Origin: Aquatica leii
Taxonomy: Eukaryota > Arthropoda > Insecta > Coleoptera > Lampyridae
DNA length: 64,000 bases
Direction of reading: 5' to 3'
Assembly (NCBI GenBank): GCA_035610365.1
Contig: CM069435.1
Span: 90,863,389 to 90,927,388 of the forward strand
Shown here: in pieces, positions 55,663 through 64,000 of the stretch
Position numbering within the stretch: position 1 is the first letter of the stretch
Layout: every line of letters starts with the position of its first letter
Notes under the pieces: model-generated
What the model was told of the DNA's origin: nothing
Databases searched by the model: none
Seen by the model: only the letters and a program-made list of their open reading frames with translations
Program-made: the position numbers and the translations under genes

Positions 55663-56848
55663 ATTCTCAACATTTATTTGTAGTTTGCATTTTTTGTGCT
55701 TTGTTTACATAATGCTTGTTATTTTTTTTAAATTTGAATATAAGAAAAATGACAAAATTTAAAAAATGAATCTTTTATTAAATAATAGGAGTAGGGTTTT
55801 ACATATTATAAAAAAATGTTTTGAAACATTGTTTATGGTTTATGGACCGCACACAAGTAACATAATTTTTTTTATATTTTTGCATTTGAATGTTTTTTTT
55901 TGTTATTTTTTTCTTAAATTTTTACTTATAATTATATCCCATGTAAAGTACGCAATGGCAAACAAAAATTATTGGGCTAATGGAAAAGTATAAAAATTTT
56001 TACTTGGGGTTAAGAATGTTAAATAAAAATCTAAAAAAATGCCAAAATCTTATACGTTTTATACTATTAGAAACAAAATTATGTGTCGCATCAAATTTCG
56101 AGGTAATGCAAAAATAGACGGGGCGATTCCAGGCGCGGGCGGGGCGCCCGTTTTAAAGAAACATCGTGTAAAAATAAGATAAGAAAATGCAAATAGCCCA
56201 AAATAAAGAAACATTATTGCATCTTGCTTTAAACAATAAATAATAATAAAACAAGTACAATAACTCATCAACAAAATATAATAATACAAAAAAGTATAAC
56301 TTTTTCACCAAATAATTATAAAACATTAACAATTGATAGTGTTTAAACTCTTTTTAAATTTATATTATTATATACTTTTTTCTTTACTTTTATTCATTAT
56401 ATTGCTTTTTTTTGACAATGTTAATAAATCTACATAGGGTGCAAAACATTACATTTGGCAAACGGAATTAATTTTTTAATCATTTGGAGTTGGTTCATTA
56501 CATCTGAATTATTTTGAAAAACTTAGTACTGTTGATTATAAAACTAATATAATTACCTATTAAACAAAAATTTACAAATGTTTTTCTACTTTTATTACTA
56601 GCATTTATCGTATTGAAACCAAAATCAAAGATTGAATTGAATTTTGAGAAGAAAGAATACAAAAAATTTCATCAAAATTGTGCTTAAAACAGTGTTTCTA
56701 GAGACCCGGACTCCTCGTTCTCCTGGGGCGTATTCTACGCGCAAAGTTTAGGATCGCTATTGGTAAGTAGGGTACATAAGAGATTACTTAAAATTCATTT
56801 TGTAATGTATAATATTTAGTGTTGTTTTATGTGTCAATTTTGTGCAAA
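55663..56848. other. Non-coding interior of the long-TIR Tc1 element
   Basis: AT-rich sequence with only low-complexity ORFs (for example 55766-55993 and 56059-56289 on the minus strand). A short GC-rich patch, GGCGCGGGCGGGGCGCC, near 56129-56146 stands out but has no assignable meaning. Confidence 0.4.
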
Positions 56849-58460
56849 ATGCCACGTCTTTCTAGACAAGCAGAGTTATCACTAAAAACTAAAGGGAAGA
56901 TAATTGCTTTACAAAAATGTGGATCCGAGTAATCTCTGCACGAATGGGTTTATCGGTAAGTTAATGGATGATATGATGTATAATTCAGGTTGCACAATTA
57001 TTCGCCTACATCACAGGAACTTGTTTATAATAACATTATAAAAATTTCGGTTCAGATAGCAATTGGGTATCAAGTTTTTCACGTCCTTCAAGTTAGCAGT
57101 ACATAGTTAACAAAATCAAATAAAATATAATTAGGAATTTGTTACTAATTTTTGCAAAAGAAAATACTTGTACCTTTCTTACCTTTTTAATTATGCGTTT
57201 AACTTGAGGCAAGTTAGTAGTACACCATTCTAAGCAGTGTTTTTTAATGAATCGGTGTTTGGTTTAAAATGTATGATAAATTTGTGACTAAATTGTTGTT
57301 AATTAATTGCAAAAGAAAAAATCCGATAGCTTTATTATTATTCTAGACACATTTTAAACAAGAAATAGATTCATTAAAGTACTTTTTAGAATGGTATACT
57401 GTCAACTTGCCTCAAGTTAGCAGAAAAACGCGTAAATTAAAAAGTAAGAAAACTACAATTTTTCTCTTTTGCAACAAATTATAACATTTCTAATTAAATT
57501 TTATTTGATTCTGCTAACCTTGTACTGCTAACTTGAAAGACGTAACTTTTTCACTTAAATTAATAACATTATTATATCGCTGTCTTTCAGTAAACGTAAA
57601 CTTTTTTGCGCAGTTTTAATTAACTATTATTTATTTTATTAGAAAAGTGTGGTCCATTATTGAGTTCAACGCAAAGAACATGGCGCGGAAATTGATAGTC
57701 TTTTGCAGACCGCTCATAAAAGTGGAAAGCCATCTCTCTTATTTAGAGTGGAAAAAGACAACATTATCCAAGATGCTTATTTGACTCTATTCACAACTTC
57801 CGCCACTATTTGTATAAGACTACAGCTACAATGCAGTTTGCAAACAATAAGGAATACTTTGAAAGCTGAAGGAATAAGATGCTATCAACCTGTACAGAAT
57901 CCTGTACTAACTACTAATGCTTACCGGAGAACGCAGTTTTTAGAAGAACGTTATATTTAGATTGGAGAGGTGTTGCTTTTTCAGATAAAAAAACCTTCTG
58001 CATTTCCCAAGATAGTAAAAAAGTTCTTTGGAGGCCACGTAATTCTAGATATGAGTCAAAACATGTGCAATCTAACAAAAGAAGTGGGAGAATTAGTGCT
58101 GCTTATTGGGGATGGATGAGTGATGCTGGCCCAAAGAATTAATACGTGTTGATGGACGCTGAACTGCTCAAACTTACCTGACGATTTTGGATGACGTTAT
58201 GCTGCCCTCCGTACAAAGCAGTTTATAACCAATTCGGTTTGTTCAACACAACTTTCTTATACATACGGCAGCGATAGTTTAAGAATAGTTCTTACAACAT
58301 CCAGAAGTGGAAAGAATCCGTTGGCCAGCTAAGTTACCGGACTTGAACTTGCATCGCCATATTAATACCGTGTGAAAAAGATTTCGAGAAGCTAATGTAT
58401 GTGCCAATGTAATCAATTCAATTAATCAATTGTCAAACCGTCTACGGAAATGTATAACTA
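56849..58460 (+). pseudogene. Tc1 transposase pseudogene, interrupted by a palindrome
   Basis: The gene starts MPRLSRQAELSLKTKGKIIA at 56849 and is followed by a stop and a possible intron donor near 56957. After the palindrome (57060-57560) the frame resumes near 57640: the paired-type DNA-binding region with SLQTIRNTLKAEGIRCYQPV (57840-57900), then FSDKKTFCISQDSKKVLWRP (first catalytic aspartate, about 57980-58040), RSGRISAAYWGWMSDAGP, the QHN-containing second box near 58245, and PEVERIRWPAKLPDLN near 58300-58345 with the third-residue region damaged. Several stops. Tc1 transposases act in the nucleus on the element's own ends; this copy is dead. Confidence 0.8.
57060..57560. repeat. Palindromic insertion inside the Tc1 transposase gene
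   Basis: The outer ends TTTTTCACGTCCTTCAAGTT and the inverse of AACTTGAAAGACGTAACTTT pair, and pairing continues through GTTAGCAGTACA, AAATCAAATAAAATATAATT and AACTTGAGGCAAGTTAG to a centre near 57310. Arms are about 200-230 bp. TTAGCAGTAC-like motifs recur four times. No ORF is present; it looks like a foldback MITE. Confidence 0.75.
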
Positions 58461-58954
58461 ATAATGGATATTACACACATTATTAGCATGTAAAATACAA
58501 ATATTTAAATAAAATTTTAAACAGTTTTTTAATCATGTTTTTTATTATATAGTTGTATGGGAAAGGCATTAAATTATTTATAATTATAATTGAAAATCCC
58601 ATTTTGAGTTAAATTTTATAATGGATAATACAATCTTATAAGTAGAGTTTATATATAATTTTTAATAAAATCTACGGTAATAATTCTATTAAAATCTAGT
58701 AGGTACTATAGTAATGTAAAACATAAAAAATGCAAACTACTATTAAATTTATATAATTTCAAAATAGGTAATACTTAAATTAAATGTTACGAGGAGAGAG
58801 CGATTTGCACTTTCCTAATTTTGTTATTTTTTGATTTGCAGCATTTTCAAATTTTATTTGGAATTTTTTTAGCGTTCTGTATAAGAAATTAGACTTGATT
58901 TTATAAAGGGAGATTTATGTATCTTTTCATACGAATAACTTAAAGGGAGTAATT

Positions 58955-59258
58955 TATACTGCAATTGTTCGATTACTAATTACATTTTAATGGTGATATT
59001 TTCTTTGCAAATTGGAATGTTTAATTTAATCCGGATATATTAAGACTTTTAGGCTAATTAATACAATAGTTTTACATTTAGACATACAGTTTATCATTAT
59101 TCGAGCTATAGATGGAACTTATTTTATTATAAATGACAATTCAAATAGAAAACTCAGCGAAGAAGAATTTAAAACAATTTAGATACATATTCGCAGGTAA
59201 GAAACATGTTCTTTAAACGCTGGAGGCGGTGGTTATAAAAAATAGTTAGTAATTGTGT
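58955..59258. repeat. Long terminal inverted repeat, right
   Basis: Inverted counterpart of 55281-55662; see that entry for shared segments. It is followed by about 120 bp leading to the Tc1-like tip. Confidence 0.8.
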
Positions 59259-59550
59259 AATATCGCTGCAAATAATGTTTATAATGCCAATGTTGTCAAA
59301 TTTAACTAGCCGTTCTGTTATAACGTAAGTTTGGTTGCCTACCGGTCGCGCTTAAAAGTGTCCAAAAACTTTTTTGAGGCAGTGTAGTGTAAAGAGAAAT
59401 GGTACCAGTGGAGTAAAATCAAACTAATACCATTTTGGTCTATATGGTCTATCAAAAAGTGTATCATTAAGTAAAACCCTTTAATGATTTTTGACTGATG
59501 CATCAAAGACTACTCGAATTTTAGATATCATTTTGTTTAAAGATACAATG

Positions 59551-60902
59551 TGTTACATGCCAAAGTTAAAACAATGTCACTGCCTGAAATGAGGTAACAT
59601 AAACGATGTTGTGCCGCTGCTCAGTGGAGACGGGGTGGGTTATATTTAAAAAGTTCGTGATTGATTTGGATAAACTTATTTAATATAAATCTAAAATATC
59701 TATCTTGAATCGAAAATTCGGTCCCGTTTAATAAATTTTTAACTCGGGATTCTGTCACAGTTCCGATAAATACGGACAATAATTAGTTACATTAACGTTA
59801 AATCAATTCGAGACACTTAAAACTTTTATTTGAAATTTAAAGCTTTTAACACTCAATCACGTAAATAATAACTTCACGATTAAATATATGGTGCAAAATA
59901 AATACCTTGAATTTGTCGTAACTTCAGGAAAGAACCGGTGGTTGGTTCTACGTGGCCAGCTTTCTAAGGGAAGAATAACGTTGAAAGGTACCCCAAACAA
60001 TTGCAATGACGGCGGAAGAATTTTCTTTTAAACACTTAAATGAAATCCGTACAAATGCGAAGACTGGATTTAGCACAACCCCTCGATTGCATATCCAACT
60101 TGAAACGTGAGTTTTATTTTTGGAAACCATGAAGACTACTTAAACCGTAAATTACAAAGTTTGGAAAATCAAACTTTTCCATCACTACACTTAATTTTCA
60201 CGGTTCCATCTAACTTCCGCGGTATTACATCACGATAGGGTAAAAGTACCCTAACCACTCAACTACATCACGGTACCCGGTATTTCTTAATTGCCACCGA
60301 AAAACAATCAATCAATCCCCCAAAATCAAAACTTCACTCCTTTTAACACCTCGTGATCCCACTTAATTCACAAACTTGCGCCGTAAAATCTTTGTAAAAG
60401 ATGGAACACTAAACAAACTAAATTAACAAAAACGAAAACTATAATCGTCACGTGCGTCTTGTCACGTAGGCCGTCGAAAGAAAGAAAATCTTCTCACAGA
60501 AAACGCTTACTCCGTCAAATTATCAGGTGGTTCGCGAATGAACTCAACATAAACAAAAGTATAGATACCAAGAAAAATTGATCAAATTACATTCCAAAAA
60601 GGAAGTAGTAAATTAGCTAGAGTTGTTTTTCTAATGAGATAACCAGAAGTACAAACACTAAATCAAAATCAAAACCACGGAACTTTATGCATTCAAAAAA
60701 AAGTACCAGTAATAATTGTGAAATAAATATTAAATACAAATAAACTTAAATCAAACGTAATAAAATAACGACTAAAACGTTTTCGATGCTAACATCGAAC
60801 TAATCAACTAAAAAAAAACACAAAACAGAAAATTCAGCCAGATGAATCTAATTACGGGGTCTTACATAAAAGATTCACTGCTAAATTTCAACGCCGGTTA
60901 CA
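59551..60902 (-). repeat. Solo Gypsy-type LTR C with AATG target duplication
   Basis: In plus orientation it runs TGTTACATGCC...CGCCGGTTACA, i.e. the inverse of LTRs A and B. The 4-bp duplication AATG flanks it (59547-59550 and 60903-60906). It has lost part of the T-rich middle compared with LTRs A and B. It splits BEL element 2. The 60-codon minus ORF at 59948-60130 is within the LTR and not a gene. Confidence 0.85.
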
Positions 60903-61149
60903 AATGGTGTGGGATGTAATAACCCTGCAACCTATTTGATTTCACAATCAAGAAAATCAAGCACATGTGTTTTGAGTTATGATGATCTTTTATGAACTCA
61001 TTATACTTTTCCCTTATAAAAGGGTTTAATGATAAGCGATAAACAATCATATGATAAAAGACAACAATGTGCGATGCTCACATGATTTCATAGACAGGCA
61101 TCGATTCCGTGTTCTTAAACAGTAACAAAACTACAAAACGACCCGAATG

Positions 61150-62340
61150 GTTTCTAGTATGTTGGGGATGTCTTCGACGTTGTGTAACAGTATTGTAATG
61201 GCTAGACCAACAATTTGACCATCTTTGTTTTCGTAACGTAAAAGACCACTACAAGCGACACGTGAAAATAAATCAGCACCTAAAAAAATCAATATTCCCG
61301 TGACGTTTCAGTTTGTGATACTTGGAAGCTTTGAACAAATATTACAAATTATTATGGTTGGAATATGCAAAGTAGGTCCGGAAGACCCTACCAGTCGAAT
61401 GTTACTACTAGTGTGTCCATAAACTTAATGACTGTGTCGCCTAAGCAGAGAATTGCTTTTGACAAACCACTATACGAGATACCAACACAATACGACAATT
61501 TTCTCCGATGAAGCTAATTTGACTGCTTGGATCACAAAGTGCTTTAAAGGTTTGAAACTTTATCCAACGATCCTGAACTTTAAGACAAACAGTTGCTAGA
61601 AGCGTACTATTCTATTGGTGAACCTCCTACTTGAGGTCAAAACTACAAAAGGGGCGGTCGAATCTGTCGCCGAATGCAAAGATTTTGAGGAGCGGCGAGA
61701 TTCAGATGAAGTTTTCTGAAAATGCAACAACGAATGGTGTGCAGCTGAGCAATGCCGACAAGTAGCTTTCGAATTGCAAGATTTAACCTGATATGTGGGA
61801 TTTAAACACTTTAAACAAAGTCGTGCTGATTTGACAGCGACATAACGATCATAAAGTTTTAGACCAGGAAAACTACTACAACGATATATAGAATCCGATG
61901 GTTCCTTACAGTACGAACAGTGAGATTGCAACGATTGGTCGGTCGTAGACGCAAACGACAATTGTGGCTTACGTCTTTTTACGGCGCCACTAAATTTCGA
62001 ATGACCTTAAAAACCACTACAAGGTTTTAGTAACGAAAGACAACTTTCGACTTTGGTATTCAACGATGCATAAATAGCTTCTAATGACTAGAAAACATCA
62101 TCAACCTGTGCAACGACATTATAAAAATCTATTCAATTGTCTGCCGATTTATCTAACAATGTGTCTGCATCTACTTGTTGAAAATCACTATAAAGGCTAT
62201 GAATGTTTAAATGCTGTCATAAACTTCAATTTTAACGAACTATCTATTTGAGCACTTGTAGCCAAAGCTAATATTTGGTTAAACGTAACAAGGTTTTATT
62301 TGCTAAAGCTAAAGTCTTCTCTGTGGTGTAAACTATAGTG
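61150..62340 (-). pseudogene. BEL/Pao element 2 Gag and protease remnants
   Basis: The 121-codon ORF 61961-61596 carries CSYCKEPSDSIYRC, CLKCLNPTYQVKSC (histidine of the CCHC knuckle replaced by tyrosine) and CRHCSAAHHSLLH. Upstream in minus direction, FQQVDADTLLDKSADN near 62190-62140 belongs to the BEL Gag helical region. Downstream near 61580-61450 is LLATVCLKVQDRW then ALCDPSSQISFIGE, a protease whose usual LLDSGSQ is CDPSSQ, so the catalytic motif is lost. Frames are broken throughout. Confidence 0.7.
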
Positions 62341-62431
62341 ATAATCAATTAAATACAGTCATAAATGCACGAAATTTGAATCCTAAACGTCTATTTACGC
62401 AAAAAAAGTTTCCAAGCATTGAACATAATTC

Positions 62432-63100
62432 TTACCAACCATTTTTTTTACTGCAGTTCTTTAAAGCCACTAGCAAAATCTTAAGTTTCAGAACAGGAAA
62501 CTGGCTGTGACACCGGTAGAATGGATCGTGGCGATAGCGGCAGCTTTCTCCATTTCGGCAACTTCCTTGACCATAAAAGTAGCAGTCAATGAATTTTTCT
62601 TGACCCGATAATCTCTTTGGTTGGTAACTACAGACCAACACGTGAACGCCTGTTCCCCGGAAGACGACCTCTAACATATTTCGAACTGTCCTCCAATTCA
62701 GTTGATCTAAGCCACAACCAAGCTTGGGTACTGCCAATTTCTTAATATTATGGAACTCTATTTCTTTCTTGATATTCCATAATGCTCGCCGCAGACTGTG
62801 GTATAACAGATTGATACGTGAGTATTTCTTGGTGACCAGATAGAAAACGAAGCATCTGTCACCACGTAGTTTTAAAACTTTTCCGACTGCCGGTTGCTGT
62901 CTTCGTAATTCATCTAGCTGCCCAAACTTCAATTCAAATACGACTGCAACTCTTCTGGACATGTCAAGATCCTCGCTCACGTAATGTGCGATGGCGTAAT
63001 CTTTTTGTGTTTGAAACAGATCTTGTTGTTCCTCAGTGGTAACTCTAAACCTAGCTTTTCCAAAACCTCCGTATAAGCTCATAAACTTATCGAACTCCAT
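62432..63100 (-). CDS. Macrodomain (TARG1/OARD1-like) plus CCCH zinc-finger ORF of a Gypsy-type element
   Basis: An intact 222-codon ORF. Residues about 15-160 form a macrodomain of the TARG1/OARD1 type, which removes ADP-ribose from proteins or O-acetyl-ADP-ribose: QDLFQTQKDYAIAHYVSEDL at the start, FYLVTKK (lysines 91-92) and PKLGCGLDQLNW (aspartate 132). The family's catalytic lysine and aspartate positions both appear kept, but the glycine-rich MGAGIA-type loop is MSRRVA. Residues 173-191 form a CCCH finger (C173, C181, C187, H191; C-x7-C-x5-C-x3-H), an RNA-binding module. The ORF starts 33 bp after the end of the Gypsy integrase tail, the position of a third ORF. The last 30 residues may run into foreign sequence, because BEL element 2 begins next. 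The domain call is by motif; enzymatic activity is an inference. Confidence 0.75.
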   Translation of the reverse strand: MEFDKFMSLYGGFGKARFRVTTEEQQDLFQTQKDYAIAHYVSEDLDMSRRVAVVFELKFGQLDELRRQQPAVGKVLKLRGDRCFVFYLVTKKYSRINLLYHSLRRALWNIKKEIEFHNIKKLAVPKLGCGLDQLNWRTVRNMLEVVFRGTGVHVLVCSYQPKRLSGQEKFIDCYFYGQGSCRNGESCRYRHDPFYRCHSQFPVLKLKILLVALKNCSKKNGW

Positions 63101-63132
63101 TCCTTCGATTTGATTTCTGGTTCTGCTAGTTA

Positions 63133-63997
63133 TTATATTGGTTGGACCTGAACTTGCGTATTGTGGTTATTGCTAGAAAACGGGGCTAGACGATCGACGT
63201 GGACTACTTTTGGCTTGCCTCTGGGTGATTTTTGGATGTGATATATAACGTCCTTAATACGCTGCACGACTTCATAAGGGCCCTCCAATTGCCTTTGCAG
63301 CTTGAGACGACAAACCACGTCTCTTTTAAAGATTATACAACCATACTATATCGCCAGGTTGAAAAAATGGTTTTTTTGCCTTGACGTCATATCTAGTCTT
63401 CATCCTGTCGCTTGCAATTTGTGTGTTTTTACGGAACTTCTCATGAACTTCGTCTAGCCTCTTGGTCAGTTTGCTGGCGTAATCTTCTCCAGCAACTTCT
63501 TCTTCCGGTCTTTGTCCAAATTGGAGGTCGCATGGCAGTCGTATTTCGCAATTAAGCAACACACACAATAGTATGCTTTGATGTTCCTAATTAAAGCACT
63601 CACTTCTTTCGTCGACCTTTTTTTTTTCAGTCCAAAACTAGTCTTAATTCAGGACGCAATTGCTCAGGTTCTTATTCATCATCAACCATAGCAGTTCTCC
63701 GAAAGCATACGACTTTTTCTTCAAGTCGCAAACAATGGCTGCAGTCCGCTGAACATGGTCTTCTGGACAAAGCATCAGGGTTCCGATTACTTTTTCTGGC
63801 ACATTATACTGTGTCATAGTCATATTCTTGCGGTCTCTCGATCCATCTTGCCACTTAACTTTCTGATGTTCTATGGACTTGATGACTGCTAACAGCTCCT
63901 TCCTAGTCACGAAATAATTCTTTTCTAGCCTAGACAAAACTTTGCTAAAATAGGCGATAACTTTTTCTTGTCCATCTTGAACCCGCGAAAGGACCAC
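63133..63997 (-). pseudogene. Gypsy pol remnant: RNase H and integrase C-terminus
   Basis: Three minus-strand ORFs in order: 63997-63644 with VLSRVQDGQEKVIAYFSKVL and KNYFVTRKELLAVIKSIEHQ, the RNase H domain; 63568-63326 with LRLPCDLQFGQRPEEE-like, KRLDEVHEKFRKNTQIASDR and FQPGDIVWLYN, the end of the integrase core and its linker; and 63318-63133 with GPYEVVQRIKDVIYHIQ, the GPY/F module. The RNase H ORF continues into unrelated residues and the integrase catalytic core is missing, so there has been an internal deletion around 63570-63860. The element runs off the window end. It is the host of the macrodomain ORF. Confidence 0.8.
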
Positions 63998-64000
63998 GCC

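Larger units (their letters stand above)
55259..59389 (+). mobile_element. Tc1-like transposon with long terminal inverted repeats
   Basis: Long inverted repeats (left about 55259-55662, right about 58955-59267) share AAGAACATGTTTCTTACCTG, TTAATATATCCGGATTAAAT and ATTAGCC in opposite orientation. The true right tip, TTTTTTGAGGCAGTGTA, lies at about 59389 and is Tc1-like; the matching left tip is missing, cut off by the preceding LTR/primer site. A broken + strand Tc1 transposase lies inside. The element abuts BEL element 2 on the right. Confidence 0.75.
59390..62430 (-). mobile_element. BEL/Pao element 2 fragment, split by solo LTR C
   Basis: Minus-strand BEL/Pao sequence: an RT start at 59550-59400 (KIRVVFDASVKNH), a protease-like region at about 61590-61200, Gag knuckles at 61961-61596 and Gag N-terminal sequence at about 62340-62040. 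LTR C lies between protease and RT with a perfect AATG duplication. No BEL LTR is present at either end: the 3' part is cut by the Tc1 element and the 5' part by the macrodomain ORF region. Confidence 0.7.

Noticed and set aside
56129-56150. GC-rich patch GGCGCGGGCGGGGCGCC considered as a CpG promoter or a hAT terminus
   Set aside because: It is under 25 bp, has no CAGTG end and no ORF follows it.

Overview
The window looks like an AT-rich insect nuclear genome, most likely a beetle, although the order is an inference. Three points support this: spliced sugar-transporter genes with short 45-55 nt GT-AG introns; a transposable-element spectrum of hAT, Tc1/mariner, PIF-Harbinger, Mutator-like, BEL/Pao, Gypsy, LINE and Penelope; and host coding sequence reduced to a few islands in a deeply nested bed of broken mobile elements. 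No tRNA, rRNA, CRISPR or bacterial gene is seen.

Host genes. Three intact genes of the facilitated trehalose transporter (Tret1-like, SLC2/MFS) family are present: copy A (7831-9534, +, 6 exons, 485 aa), copy B (22189-23883, +, 6 exons, 482 aa) and a more diverged copy C (45512-47219, -, 7 exons, 474 aa). A fourth, 5'-truncated and broken copy lies at 30490-31153. A, B and the broken copy share 3' flanks, and A and B also share 5' flanks, so a unit of roughly 2.5 kb has been duplicated. The window is therefore a small lineage-specific transporter cluster separated by transposons.

Layout. 1-7404: three hAT relics, one nested inside another with a perfect 8-bp target duplication. 7405-10000: transporter A. 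10000-12600: a 98-nt hairpin and a two-exon Mutator-like transposase gene with one frameshift. 12958-16122: a Tc1 relic followed by three large AT-rich palindromes made of short repeated modules, partly bounded by direct repeats. 17308-19995: a Harbinger MITE, a LINE fragment between about 250-bp inverted repeats that carry a hammerhead-like core, and an LTR. 21015-24350: a MITE and transporter B. 24480-29745: a mariner-like relic, a Gypsy-type LTR split by a 1.4-kb terminal-inverted-repeat element, and a Penelope-like element with inverted ends and a hammerhead-like motif. 30000-32330: Penelope-like tail, truncated transporter and a SINE-like insertion. 32983-36667: hAT, mariner and hAT relics. 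36840-45434: a decayed BEL/Pao retrotransposon (-) whose 5' LTR region holds a solo Gypsy LTR and a MITE packed with ATCGATA motifs. 45512-47219: transporter C. 48006-53711: a Gypsy element (+) broken by a PIF-Harbinger element. 54130-59389: another LTR and a Tc1 element with long inverted repeats and an internal palindrome. 59390-62430: a second BEL element split by a solo LTR. 62432-64000: the end of a Gypsy pol followed by an intact ORF for a TARG1-like macrodomain plus a CCCH zinc finger.

The mobile-element genes do not cooperate as one system; they are independent insertions at different stages of decay. The most unusual items are the macrodomain-CCCH ORF in the third-ORF position of a Gypsy element, the palindrome array at 13.4-16.0 kb, the hammerhead-like motifs linked to Penelope-like and LINE sequences, and the ATCGATA-array MITE.
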